Assembly: GCF_039544265.1 (NCBI RefSeq) | Contig: NZ_BAABLI010000012.1 | Location: forward strand, 62,001 to 126,000 | DNA from: Corallincola platygyrae | GTDB lineage: Bacteria > Pseudomonadota > Gammaproteobacteria > Enterobacterales > Neiellaceae | DNA length: 64,000 nucleotides | Direction: 5' to 3' | In this document: positions 17,081 through 25,722 of the stretch, in pieces | How the letters are laid out: every line of letters begins with the position of its first letter | Position numbering within the stretch: position 1 is the first letter of the stretch | Program-made: the position numbers and the translations under genes | Notes under the pieces: model-generated | Told to the model about the DNA's origin: nothing | What the model saw: the letters and a program-made list of their open reading frames with translations, nothing else | The model's database searches: none

Positions 17081-17548
17081 CTAAGTGACGATTTCCGTTA
17101 ACACCTCTGTTTTCACCGAGTTGGCGATAAAACATTGTTCGTGGGATTGGTGGTGTATCTCATCCAGTTGCTCGTAGGTCGGCTGTTTATCGCCAGAGAA
17201 AATCACCTTGGGCCGCAACGTCACCTTGGTCATCGCCATCTTACCATCGGCATCTTTGGCCATAACGCCGACAGCGTTGTCGACATAGCTATCAACAATG
17301 AATCTGTGTTTGGCGGCAATAGAGAGAAAAAACAGCATATGGCAGCTGGAAAGCGAGGCCACAAAGGCTTCTTCTGGATCCACATTGGCTTCTACTGAAA
17401 GCGGCAACGGCACTACGTGTGGTGATGACGAAGCAGGCACCGTCACCCCACCATCAAACTGCCACTGATGACCGCGACTGTATTGGTTATCGATAAAACC
17501 CTCAGCTTCACTCCGAGCCCAACTCACTTCCGCCGTGTATTCAGCCAT
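17081..17548 (-). CDS. OsmC-family protein
   Basis: The 155-residue OsmC/Ohr-fold protein carries the family features DPEEAFVASLSSCHMLFFL (with the first redox cysteine) and HEQCFIANSVKTEV (with the second). OsmC proteins reduce organic hydroperoxides in the cytoplasm. This member looks like the OsmC-like subgroup (YhfA/SACOL type) rather than Ohr, so the physiological substrate is uncertain. It is a single gene between two GGDEF genes. Confidence 0.85.
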   Translation of the reverse strand: MAEYTAEVSWARSEAEGFIDNQYSRGHQWQFDGGVTVPASSSPHVVPLPLSVEANVDPEEAFVASLSSCHMLFFLSIAAKHRFIVDSYVDNAVGVMAKDADGKMAMTKVTLRPKVIFSGDKQPTYEQLDEIHHQSHEQCFIANSVKTEVLTEIVT

Positions 17549-17621
17549 CTACTTGCTCACCTGATTGCAAAGGGTTTAAAAAGTAGATCGAAACCGTCAA
17601 CACAACAAGAGGCGAGACGGA

Positions 17622-19172
17622 TTAACTCAGATTAAGCTGGTCCATTTTTTCCGGCTTACTGAACAAAAAACCTTGCATGGTATTGCAGTTCATTCGCGCA
17701 AGAAGTTGTGCCTGCTCGTTGGTTTCTACCCCTTCAGCCACTATGCTCAGATCGAGTTTACTTGCCAGCAACAAAATGGCTTCAATGATTCCCTGGTCTC
17801 TGTGGCTACCAGCGATGCCGGCAATAAATGAGCGATCAATCTTTATCTTATCCACCATAAGACTTTTAAGCCTTCCAATCGAAGAGTACGCAACCCCAAA
17901 GTCATCAATAGAAATACGCAATCCCAATGATTTGAGCTGTGCCAGTTGTTTTGATGTCCAATCGAGATCTGACACAATCGCTGTCTCTGTGATCTCCAGT
18001 TCAACTCGTTCAGGATCTACGCCAGCTCGCTCTATTTCACACTTCACTATCTCGACAAAGTCTTTATGTAGAAACTGATTCACCGACACGTTGATAGACA
18101 TAAATTGCGAGGGTGACAGACTTTGGCTGGCTTCAGACAGCGCTTCTCTGAATACCCATTGCCCTATCTCATGAATAAGTCCGTACTCCTCCGCAACCGA
18201 AATCAGCAACTCTGGACTAACAAATTCCCCTTTACGCTGCCATCGTATAAGTGCTTCATAACCAGTAACGGTTTGTTCTGATGTAAGCACGATCGGCTGA
18301 TAAACCATAAACAGCTCGTCCTGTTCCAGCGCCTGCTTCAAATCTTGGGATAGGTGGTGCCTCTCCGACAGGCGCTGACCCAATGCATCAGAGTAAAACT
18401 CAAACTGCCCTAATCCACTCTTCTTCGCCACATACATCGCGCTGTCAGCGGCTCTGACTAATTCATCAACAGTTGAGCCATCCTCGGGAAAAACAGAAAC
18501 ACCGATACTGTATTTAAGGTGGATCTTGTGGCCACAAATTAGGAAGGGGGTATTCTGGGTCTGTTGCAGACGCGTGACCAACGGCACTATCTGATTGGAG
18601 CCTTTTTCAAACTCCGCAATCACCAGGAACTCATCTCCCCCTAAACGAGCCGCCAGTTCCTCTTTTCTGACCACTGCGGCAAACCGTTCCCCCACTTCAC
18701 GGATAAGTTGATCACCCACCTCATGGCCATAACTGTCATTGATCGATTTGAACCTATCGAAGTCCAGAAACGCGACAGCAATTTTGGTGTTTCGTCGTTT
18801 AGCGCCCGCCAACATGCTATCCAGCCTATCCAGCGCTAAGCTGCGATTAGGTAACCCGGTAATGGCATCAAAATACGCGTTTTGAACAATCGCCTTGTTG
18901 AGCTTTTTAATGTCCCTGATCCGCTGAATCGCATAAAAAGCCGAGGCGATCCCCAGCCAAACCACGCCCATCAACAACTCGTCGAGCTGCCAGTCTTCAT
19001 GATCCCGGGTGAACTCAAAAAACGCCTCAACCATTTCGATCTCAAACACGACAAAGATAAAGGTCATTGATACCGTAAAGATGCACGCCAGCACGAAATC
19101 CAATCTTGCTGCTTTCTTTAGCCTTACAACGATTGAAGGCTGTAAATGCGGGGGAATGCTTGATCTGTCCAA
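17622..19172 (-). CDS. GGDEF-EAL protein (dual c-di-GMP enzyme)
   Basis: The 516-residue protein has two transmembrane segments at the N-terminus (about 28-48 and 66-84), with no extra sensor domain. The GGDEF domain (about 95-255) has AYFDAITGLPNRS and ARLGGDEFLVI, with no RxxD site (RKEE). The EAL domain (about 265-510) has GYEALIRW, NVSVNQF, LEITETAI, DDFGVAYSS, KIDRSFI and VAEGVET. Both catalytic signatures are complete, so it could make or degrade c-di-GMP. The start is TTG with a weak ribosome binding site. Confidence 0.9.
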   Translation of the reverse strand: MDRSSIPPHLQPSIVVRLKKAARLDFVLACIFTVSMTFIFVVFEIEMVEAFFEFTRDHEDWQLDELLMGVVWLGIASAFYAIQRIRDIKKLNKAIVQNAYFDAITGLPNRSLALDRLDSMLAGAKRRNTKIAVAFLDFDRFKSINDSYGHEVGDQLIREVGERFAAVVRKEELAARLGGDEFLVIAEFEKGSNQIVPLVTRLQQTQNTPFLICGHKIHLKYSIGVSVFPEDGSTVDELVRAADSAMYVAKKSGLGQFEFYSDALGQRLSERHHLSQDLKQALEQDELFMVYQPIVLTSEQTVTGYEALIRWQRKGEFVSPELLISVAEEYGLIHEIGQWVFREALSEASQSLSPSQFMSINVSVNQFLHKDFVEIVKCEIERAGVDPERVELEITETAIVSDLDWTSKQLAQLKSLGLRISIDDFGVAYSSIGRLKSLMVDKIKIDRSFIAGIAGSHRDQGIIEAILLLASKLDLSIVAEGVETNEQAQLLARMNCNTMQGFLFSKPEKMDQLNLS

Positions 19173-19372
19173 ATGAGACCCAGTGAGAAATCCTAGTTTT
19201 CAGCAAACTGAGAGCCAATAGATTCAGTGTAGTCAAAGCACAGCGGAGAGGCGCGTTTTCAAGTAATGAGGGATAGGAATGGGTCTGTTATCGACTGGAG
19301 TTAACTTCTACAGCCGATAACAGATAGTGCAGTTCAAGAGAGTCGGTAGAACCACGTTAAACCAGATGGATG

Positions 19373-19900
19373 CTATTCAAGTGGTAAATACATGTAGGTA
19401 GTACCCGATAGCTTTTTACAATCCGGGTCCAAAGCAAAGCCAGGGATCTCTCCTGCGACCTGAAAGCCCAATGAGGCATAAAGCGCCTGAGAAGCATCGC
19501 CGGTACGTGTATCCAAGGTAATGAGCTGCTTTTGAAGCTTTGTGGCTTTCGCCATCAACTCCCTCATTAGCTTCTTGCCAACACCATGGCGACGAAATCC
19601 TGAGTGCACCATCAACTTGGCTACTTCACAGCGGTGGGCCTGGTTCGGCATCATGGACACCTCAAGCTGCACCGTACCAATAAGCCGTTGCTCGTATTCC
19701 GCCAGCCATAGAATTCGCTCTCCACACCCGACTGCGGGAAACACGCTTGCTTGCCAAAACTGCTTTGCATCATCCGATGAAAGCGGCTCGACAAAGCCGA
19801 TAGAAGCGCCCGACTTGACGCCATCCAACAACAATTCTGACAACGGGGTGAGATAGCTCTCCAGTGCTTCGGCGCTAGCCTGGGTGATAACCAATGACAT
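19373..19900 (-). CDS. GNAT-family N-acetyltransferase
   Basis: The 175-residue GNAT protein has the acetyl-CoA loop in VHSGFRRHGVGKKLMRELM (Q/RxxGxG/A pattern), preceded by VAKLMV. The substrate is not apparent. It is translationally coupled to the upstream cupin regulator: the AAAGGAG ribosome binding site lies in the last codons of that gene, and its TGA is two bases before this ATG. The regulator therefore probably controls the acetyltransferase. Confidence 0.87.
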   Translation of the reverse strand: MSLVITQASAEALESYLTPLSELLLDGVKSGASIGFVEPLSSDDAKQFWQASVFPAVGCGERILWLAEYEQRLIGTVQLEVSMMPNQAHRCEVAKLMVHSGFRRHGVGKKLMRELMAKATKLQKQLITLDTRTGDASQALYASLGFQVAGEIPGFALDPDCKKLSGTTYMYLPLE

Positions 19901-19902
19901 AC

Positions 19903-20460
19903 TCAGACTCCTTTCGTTAGCGCAATGATGTAACGCGCTGATGCGTCACCGGTTCGAAATGCGGAACCACCAAAAAGCTTGTAGCGCAGACAATCACCCT
20001 GGCTGAGTTGATACTCGTGTCCACCCACTTCAATGGTCAACGCCCCCTCGAGCATAAACAGGTGGTGTTCCAGCCCTGCTAACGGTGGCGCATCATAGGT
20101 GATGATTTGGTGGGATTCTATCTGGCCTTGTATCAACTCAGAGGCAAGAAACTGGGAAGGTGGGGAGACAGAGCGCCGCGAAAAACCATTCGCTTCGTCA
20201 TGCCAAACAGACTGCTGTGTTGAACGAATCAGTGGCTCAAACTGCTGCTCCATCGGTGAGAGTAGTGTCGAGATTGGCACTCTATAAACAGAAGACAAAC
20301 TACCGAGTGTCTGCGCCGTCGGGCTCACTTCTGCCTTTTCGATGCGGGATAGCGTGGCGCGACTTACTCCACTCTTTTCTGCTAATTGGTTTAATGTCAG
20401 TCCATGCTCACCACGCAAGCGCTTAAGGTGATTGGCCAATGCTGAATCCGATGGCTGCAT
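19903..20460 (-). CDS. XRE-family regulator with C-terminal cupin domain
   Basis: The 185-residue protein has an N-terminal XRE helix-turn-helix (LRGEHGLTLNQLAEKSGVSR and SRIEKAEVSPTA) and a C-terminal cupin sensor domain (LEHHLFMLEGALTIEVGG and LSQGDCLRY). This layout is common in small-molecule-responsive repressors. It is the first gene of a two-gene unit with the acetyltransferase. Its leader contains four tandem copies of a 14-base repeat carrying AGG-rich, ribosome-binding-site-like sequence. Confidence 0.88.
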   Translation of the reverse strand: MQPSDSALANHLKRLRGEHGLTLNQLAEKSGVSRATLSRIEKAEVSPTAQTLGSLSSVYRVPISTLLSPMEQQFEPLIRSTQQSVWHDEANGFSRRSVSPPSQFLASELIQGQIESHQIITYDAPPLAGLEHHLFMLEGALTIEVGGHEYQLSQGDCLRYKLFGGSAFRTGDASARYIIALTKGV

Positions 20461-20463
20461 ATC

Positions 20464-20519
20464 TCTTTTCCTTAAATTCTTTCCCTAAACGTCTTTGCCT
20501 AAAAGTCTTTGTCTAAATT
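20464..20519 (-). repeat. Four 14-bp tandem repeats in the XRE-cupin gene leader
   Basis: Four consecutive units of the form TCTTTNCCTAAANN (plus strand) fill the region directly before the ATG at 20460. On the transcribed strand each unit reads TTTAGGNAAAGA, so several AGG/GGAAA blocks are presented to the ribosome; the proximal one (TTAAGGAAAAGAGAT) is the ribosome binding site. The unit length is not a multiple of three. Confidence 0.75.
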
Positions 20520-20678
20520 TTTATCCAAACCAAATATCGAGACCTGTTCTCATATTTGGGAATTTATTCATTTTGAAGAGAAAACTCAAGCTGCATTTAA
20601 CGCGTGAGAGGAGCGACGGGCTGTGTGGGACTAGATAGCCACCCCGTACAAGGCGGCCAAGGGGGATCAGTCGTTGAA

Positions 20679-20849
20679 CTATGCTTCGCGTTCTAATTTG
20701 GCAATCAGGCTATCGACGACCATCAAGCCATTCGCTTTTTCCATGTACTCATCTGAATCTTCATTTAACTTCTTAAGCTCCTTTGTCGCCGACGCTAAAT
20801 GAGCTTTTAAGATCTGCTGAATGAGTCTTTTCTCTGAGGGACTGAACAT
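20679..20849 (-). CDS. Small helical protein (56 aa), unknown function
   Basis: This short frame starts best at ATG 20849, which has AAGGAAG about ten bases upstream; an earlier in-frame ATG at 20867 lacks a good site. The product (MFSPSEKRLIQQILKAHLAS, then LEREA at the end) is charged and predicted fully helical, with no membrane segment. It lies downstream of the RsgA-like gene's terminator on the same strand. I do not recognise a family. Confidence 0.6.
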   Translation of the reverse strand: MFSPSEKRLIQQILKAHLASATKELKKLNEDSDEYMEKANGLMVVDSLIAKLEREA

Positions 20850-20890
20850 TTCCGATCTTCCTTGCATGTGAAGTAACTCTGTTAAGCTAA

Positions 20891-20918
20891 AAAAGCGCCG
20901 AAATAGTTCGGCGCTTTT
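20891..20918 (-). terminator. Terminator of the RsgA-like gene
   Basis: GCGCCGAA/TTCGGCGC forms an eight-base-pair stem with an ATAG loop, extended by flanking A/T pairs. On the minus strand it is followed by TTTTTT, directly after the RsgA-like stop codon. Confidence 0.88.
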
Positions 20919-20925
20919 CTGGTAC

Positions 20926-21969
20926 CTAATACCCCTTTTTAAACCGCGTTGATTCAGACATCACCGACTTCACCATCTTGCCAAACTGCTTATCTTTGGC
21001 ACGACGATCTGCCAGTGACGCACTGTTTCTGGCCTGCTCTCGCATCAGCTTAAAGTAGTTATCCAAACGACGAGGATCTAACTCTCCAACGTCAACGGCC
21101 TTCTGTACAGCGCAGCCCGGTTCGCCATTATGCTGACAATCGGCAAAGCGGCACTGCTGCGCCAGCTCATCGATATCCGCAAAAGCCTGGTTCACGCCTT
21201 CTTCGCAGTCTGTCAGTTGCAGCTCACGCATACCCGGCGTATCGATCAACACGGCGCCCGTTGGCATTAAGTGCATGGATCGTGCGGTCGTTGTATGTCG
21301 TCCTTTGCTGTCATCTTCACGGATCCCAGCGGTTACCTGAACAGTATTGCCCATCAAGGTATTGGTCAGGGTCGACTTACCCACACCGGATGAGCCGAGC
21401 AATGAGACAGTGCGTCCCGGTTGGCACCAGCTTAAAAGCGGTTCACAGCAGTCCCCATCTAGCGCATTCACTGATACCACCATCAGTAACGGATCTAGCG
21501 CCTGTATTTGCTGCCGCTTGCAATCGGCGTCATCACAGAGGTCTTGCTTAGTCAGCACCACCACAGGTTCAACGTCAGCCTCATAGGCCAGTGCCAAGTA
21601 CCGCTCGATACGACTCAAGTTAAAATCATGGTTTAGCGAGCAAACGATAAACAGCGTATCAACATTGGCAGCGATCAGTTGTTCCCCGAGCTTGGTACCG
21701 GGCGCCTTACGTTTAAACAGCGACTTGCGATCCAGTTGCCGCATAAAACGCTGGTCATCGTCCACCAGCAGCCAATCACCCAACACCATGCTGGGGAGAG
21801 AGGAAGTGATAGGCAGACTGAACTGAGCTTGTTCCATTTGCAGAACATATGCGCTGCGATGATGCGCGATGACTCGGGCTATCTGTGCCGTTTCATATTC
21901 GACTAACGACAGTTGCTGCTGAAAAAAGGGCTGCCAACCCAATAAAGTAAGAGAAATTGTAGAATTCAT
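20926..21969 (-). CDS. RsgA-like circularly permuted GTPase
   Basis: The 347-residue protein has an N-terminal OB-fold part, then a circularly permuted GTPase with G4 LTKQDL, G5-like VSVNA, Walker A GSSGVGKSTLTN and G3 DTPGMREL, and a C-terminal zinc-binding region (CRFADCQHNGEPGC). RsgA proteins act in 30S subunit maturation. This protein matches the divergent second copy found in many Vibrio/Shewanella-type genomes rather than the canonical RsgA next to orn/psd. The exact role of that paralogue is not established. The start ATG has AGGGAA upstream. Confidence 0.88.
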   Translation of the reverse strand: MNSTISLTLLGWQPFFQQQLSLVEYETAQIARVIAHHRSAYVLQMEQAQFSLPITSSLPSMVLGDWLLVDDDQRFMRQLDRKSLFKRKAPGTKLGEQLIAANVDTLFIVCSLNHDFNLSRIERYLALAYEADVEPVVVLTKQDLCDDADCKRQQIQALDPLLMVVSVNALDGDCCEPLLSWCQPGRTVSLLGSSGVGKSTLTNTLMGNTVQVTAGIREDDSKGRHTTTARSMHLMPTGAVLIDTPGMRELQLTDCEEGVNQAFADIDELAQQCRFADCQHNGEPGCAVQKAVDVGELDPRRLDNYFKLMREQARNSASLADRRAKDKQFGKMVKSVMSESTRFKKGY

Positions 21970-22400
21970 TTCTGTTCCCTACGCATACAAAAACAATGCT
22001 GTATGCGTGATAGCAATCATTGCTATGGGGACAAACAAATATGATTGACCCCAGTGAAGAGATTCACCGGGTAAAAGAAGGGATAAGCAGGAGTAATGTC
22101 TTGCCGCTGTGTCTTACGACACGCCACAAAAGTACGCTTTCTAAATGACCTACTTAGCCACTTTCACCGGGTGGGTGCGCACTACAATCATCAATATCTC
22201 CTGTCTTACATCTGCTTGGTAATCGGGCGGCAATATAACAGCTAGCCGACGGGCTGTATACGAAGATGGATCAAGGCTGGTGGTAATTAGCAGCGATCCA
22301 ATAGCCCATTTAAAACGCTTCTCAGTCAGAAACAACGGCCAAAAAATGAACTTTGTCCTACGCTTATCAGTTAGTTAGTCATTGGTAATGCAGTTTGTTC
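21970..22400. other. Intergenic region between divergent RsgA-like and GGDEF genes
   Basis: No convincing gene is seen. It contains an inverted repeat ACGCATAC/GTATGCGT (21981-21988 and 22001-22008) just before the RsgA-like start codon and a second short one AGCAAT/ATTGCT (22012-22024). A 61-codon minus frame with a TTG start and no ribosome binding site was not accepted. Confidence 0.5.
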
Positions 22401-23840
22401 ATGAGTATTAAGACGCGGTTCCTGATCATCTTCCTTATCCTCTCTGTCATGCTTATCACTATCATGTTGTGTATACAGAGGATCAACCACCATAGCGACC
22501 AGGCGATCACAGCGGAACTCAGGCGCAATGATTCTCTTGAACTGGCTCACCAACTTCGTCAAAGCTCAGATGACCTCACTCGAATGGCGAGATCATTTGC
22601 CAGTACTGGCGAGCCAAGATACGAAAAATATTTCTATGAAATACTGAGCATCCGCGATGGTAAGTCACCTCGACCAACTGATTATGATGGTGTGTATTGG
22701 GACTATATAACCGCACTGTACGAGGATTACTCTCCCGCCAAAGGTGACAACACTAGCCTGGTGTCTTTATTTGAAAAGCTGGGAGCGACCCCTGAAGAGA
22801 TGGACACCCTGCATATGGCGCTAGAGCGTTCAGACAAGCTCTCCTACATCGAAGTCGAAGCTTTAAACGCTATGAAAGGTCTGTTCAGAGGCAAAGATGG
22901 CAGCTTCTCGGTAACCGGGCAGGCAAACCAGGACTATGCGATAACGCTGCTCTACAGCAACGATTACCACCAGGCCAAAGCCACCATTATGCATCCCATC
23001 GCCAAGTTCTATGACCAAGTAGACGAAAGGACCGCAGCGCAACTGGATGCCAGCTGGGACAAACAGCAGCGTTATGAAACGATTGCTTTCTACCTGATCA
23101 TTGCGACCGCCGCCTTCTTTTTGTATTCGATCTTCCATATCAGAAAAAAGATCGTTAACCCGATTCTTGAATTATCAGATGTGGCTAACCGCATTAAAGA
23201 TGGCAATTCCGAGGACAGAGCCAGTATCAAAACCAATGATGAGATAGGCATGCTTGCACGTTCATTCAACGAAATGAACGACAACCTCAGTGGCGTCATC
23301 AATAAACTGGAACAGCTCTCCTATGTTGACTCGCTTACTCAATTGGCAAATCGGCGCGTCTTTAATCAAACACTCAATACGGAACTCAGAAGACATCAAA
23401 GATCAGGGAAACCTTTAACCCTGATGCTGGTCGATATCGATTTTTTCAAACGGCTTAATGACAGTGCGGGTCATCAAGCGGGAGATCATTGCCTGGCGGA
23501 AATTGCCGATGTGTTATCAAGTCACTTTGAGCGAGCAGGCGATCTGGTGGCCAGATACGGCGGCGAAGAGTTCGCTGTGATATTGCCTGATACTGACGCA
23601 AATGTAGTTGAAGACTTATGCCCGAACACCTGTAAAGCGATAGAAGACGCCAGGATCCCTCACCCGGATTCACCGATTTCTGACTTTATCACTGCGTCCA
23701 TTGGTGCAATCAGTGTCATTCCCGACAGAGAAGTCACCACCGAATACCTGATCAAATCTGCCGATGACGCGTTGTATCAAGCCAAAGCTGGTGGAAGGAA
23801 CCGTGCGAAAGTGGTCAACGCTAACCCTATGCTTGAATAG
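22401..23840 (+). CDS. Membrane HAMP-GGDEF diguanylate cyclase
   Basis: Counted from ATG 22401, the 479-residue protein has a first transmembrane helix (about 5-25), a periplasmic domain of about 190 residues without cysteines that I do not recognise, a second helix (about 218-238) and a HAMP linker (VNPILELSDVANRIKDGN). The GGDEF domain follows, with DSLTQLANRRVF, LVDIDFFKRLND and ARYGGEEFAVILP. RAGD five residues before the motif is a canonical inhibitory site. The motif is intact, so c-di-GMP synthesis is expected, gated by a periplasmic signal. Confidence 0.9.
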   Translation: MSIKTRFLIIFLILSVMLITIMLCIQRINHHSDQAITAELRRNDSLELAHQLRQSSDDLTRMARSFASTGEPRYEKYFYEILSIRDGKSPRPTDYDGVYWDYITALYEDYSPAKGDNTSLVSLFEKLGATPEEMDTLHMALERSDKLSYIEVEALNAMKGLFRGKDGSFSVTGQANQDYAITLLYSNDYHQAKATIMHPIAKFYDQVDERTAAQLDASWDKQQRYETIAFYLIIATAAFFLYSIFHIRKKIVNPILELSDVANRIKDGNSEDRASIKTNDEIGMLARSFNEMNDNLSGVINKLEQLSYVDSLTQLANRRVFNQTLNTELRRHQRSGKPLTLMLVDIDFFKRLNDSAGHQAGDHCLAEIADVLSSHFERAGDLVARYGGEEFAVILPDTDANVVEDLCPNTCKAIEDARIPHPDSPISDFITASIGAISVIPDREVTTEYLIKSADDALYQAKAGGRNRAKVVNANPMLE

Positions 23841-23961
23841 CCTGCCGTTTCAGCATTGATTCTCAAGATTTGATTGAAAGTGATTCAACCTAAGCAGCGG
23901 TACTGCCCTTAAGCACATGGGATTATTCTATAAACATTGATAATCAGCCCACATTGAGCTC

Positions 23962-24834
23962 ATGCCATATCTTCTCCGTCATACCGTTCTTCCACTCGTT
24001 GCCGTGCTTGCTATTACAGGCTGTAATGCCACTTCCGCGCCGATAGAGAAAAGCAGCAGTGCTACCGAAACTCGCTATGAGATGGTGCTGAAATCAGAAG
24101 TAAATTGGGAACACTTAAACCCAGCCCGCGGTGATAAAAGCCCCAGCGCGGGCACGCTTTGGGGTGACCGAAATGGCAGACAGGCAACCGGTTACCTTTT
24201 AAAACCCACTGACGGCTTTAGCTCGCCCCCCCACATTCACAATGTCTCTTACCGCGGTGTCGTTATCAGTGGTCTGATTCACAACGACGACCCTGATGCG
24301 GCAAAGATGTGGATGCCAGCGGGTTCGTTCTGGACCCAGCCTAAAGGTGAAGTGCATGTAACCGCCGCCAAAGGCGATAACACCCTGGCCTACATCGAGA
24401 TCGAAGAAGGCCCGTATCTGGTATGGCCCGCTATTCAAGCCTTCGACAATGGCGAACGCCCGGTCAATGTCGACCAATCAAATATCGTTTGGCTGGATGG
24501 TTCGACCATCAATTGGCTTCCCCACAACGACAGCGAGAACAAGCTAGAGATTGCTTACCTTTGGGGAGAGCCCAACGGGGACCAACATTACGGCGCGCTG
24601 ATCAAACTGCCAGCAGGATTCAATGGCAAGCTTGTCAGTGAAGGGGAGTCGCTGCGCGCTATTGTGATTAAAGGCCAACCAGAGTATCAGTCGCCGGATC
24701 AGCAACAATCCAACAATCTGACACCAGGCAGCTACTTTGGTGCGGATGGAAGTTCAGAACATAAAATATCTTCGAACAGCACCACTGAGACCATTCTCTA
24801 CCTCAGAACCAACAAGATGTTGAGGATCGAATAA
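23962..24834 (+). CDS. Cupin-like lipoprotein (DUF4437 type)
   Basis: The 290-residue protein starts with a lipoprotein signal whose lipobox is LAITGC (Cys at about residue 21), so it should be anchored in the outer or inner membrane and face the periplasm. The mature part contains two similar halves (AGTLWGDRNGRQATGYLLKP and IAYLWGEPNGDQHYGALIKL), a duplicated cupin fold as in DUF4437 proteins. The first half keeps HIHN as possible metal ligands. The function of the family is unknown to me. It stands alone downstream of the HAMP-GGDEF gene. Confidence 0.82.
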   Translation: MPYLLRHTVLPLVAVLAITGCNATSAPIEKSSSATETRYEMVLKSEVNWEHLNPARGDKSPSAGTLWGDRNGRQATGYLLKPTDGFSSPPHIHNVSYRGVVISGLIHNDDPDAAKMWMPAGSFWTQPKGEVHVTAAKGDNTLAYIEIEEGPYLVWPAIQAFDNGERPVNVDQSNIVWLDGSTINWLPHNDSENKLEIAYLWGEPNGDQHYGALIKLPAGFNGKLVSEGESLRAIVIKGQPEYQSPDQQQSNNLTPGSYFGADGSSEHKISSNSTTETILYLRTNKMLRIE

Positions 24835-24867
24835 GGCGTTGAACAGCGCAGCTCGGGCGGTCGAAAC

Positions 24868-25143
24868 TTAAGACCGCCTGATACGGACAACCTTCATCGT
24901 TTCCATTTCAAACCCAGCCACCTTTTGCGTTTCGGGGTAATAGCTGAGATTCACCCGCGCACCTTTGAGTGACTGGTACTGCTTCTGCCGTTTGAACACA
25001 AAGGGCACGTCATAACCTTCAATCATGATGGTATGGCGGAACCAATCGCCTTCTTCCCGCTGAACATGAGAGGTCACCTTGCAGTTATCGGTCTGAATGA
25101 GGTTTGGACGTTTTTTCAGTAGTTTTTCAGGCGTGGTTTTCAT
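24868..25143 (-). CDS. Conserved-looking small cytoplasmic protein (91 aa)
   Basis: The 91-residue protein is basic, with no signal or membrane segment. It has alternating beta-like segments (WFRHTIMIEGYDVPFVFKR and ARVNLSYYPETQKVAGFEME), suggesting a small beta-barrel or OB-like fold. No family is recognised. The codon pattern and amphipathic composition support a real gene, but the ribosome binding site is weak. Confidence 0.6.
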   Translation of the reverse strand: MKTTPEKLLKKRPNLIQTDNCKVTSHVQREEGDWFRHTIMIEGYDVPFVFKRQKQYQSLKGARVNLSYYPETQKVAGFEMETMKVVRIRRS

Positions 25144-25324
25144 GGTGATTTGGAGGCATTAATAATCATGACACAATGAGGGTATCTAAACACAGCAAAG
25201 ACAGAAAGCATCAATCTGTATCTGTACCCACTTTGAACCAATGTAAAAAACTTCTCGCGAACACGAAGTTTTAGCTTTACACAAAGAAAATATCGACTAT
25301 TCTGGATTTATCGAAATAAAGAGT

Positions 25325-25621
25325 ATGCAAGATATGATTGCGAATGATGTGGCTGTTAAGCGCCTGGCAGAACTCGGACACCCTACCCGGCTGGCTATTT
25401 TTCGCCTGCTCGTGAAGGGCAACGCCACGGGTTTAAGTGTTGGCACCATTCAAGAACACTTGCAGATCCCTGGCTCCACCCTGTCCCACCATATCAGCCG
25501 ATTAGTCGGTGCTGGATTGGTAGAGCAGCATAGAGAGGGGCGCACACTCTTTTGCCAGGCAAGAATGGCATCCCTGGACGAACTGATGACCTTCCTTACT
25601 GCCGAGTGCTGCACCATGTAG
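25325..25621 (+). CDS. ArsR-family metalloregulatory repressor
   Basis: The 98-residue winged-helix protein has LAELGHPTRLAIFRLLVKG and the recognition helix IPGSTLSHHISRLVGAGLVEQHREGR. There is no ELCVC motif in helix 3. Instead a cysteine pair sits at the extreme C-terminus (AECCTM), possibly the arsenic- or metal-sensing thiols together with other cysteines. It lies 101 bases upstream of the ArsP-type permease and should repress it. A TATCGA direct repeat (25291 and 25309) just before the ATG may be its operator. Confidence 0.87.
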   Translation: MQDMIANDVAVKRLAELGHPTRLAIFRLLVKGNATGLSVGTIQEHLQIPGSTLSHHISRLVGAGLVEQHREGRTLFCQARMASLDELMTFLTAECCTM

Positions 25622-25722
25622 GTGTATCTTGGCAAGTGGCATCAGTAAGGCGTTTCGATCGCCTTTTTTAAAAATTTATATTTCCAAAATTCTAGAAAGA
25701 TAGTTAGAAAAGAGAGTTAAAA

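Noticed and set aside
22150..22335. 61-codon minus frame with TTG start
   Set aside because: No ribosome binding site and no recognisable pattern; too weak to call.
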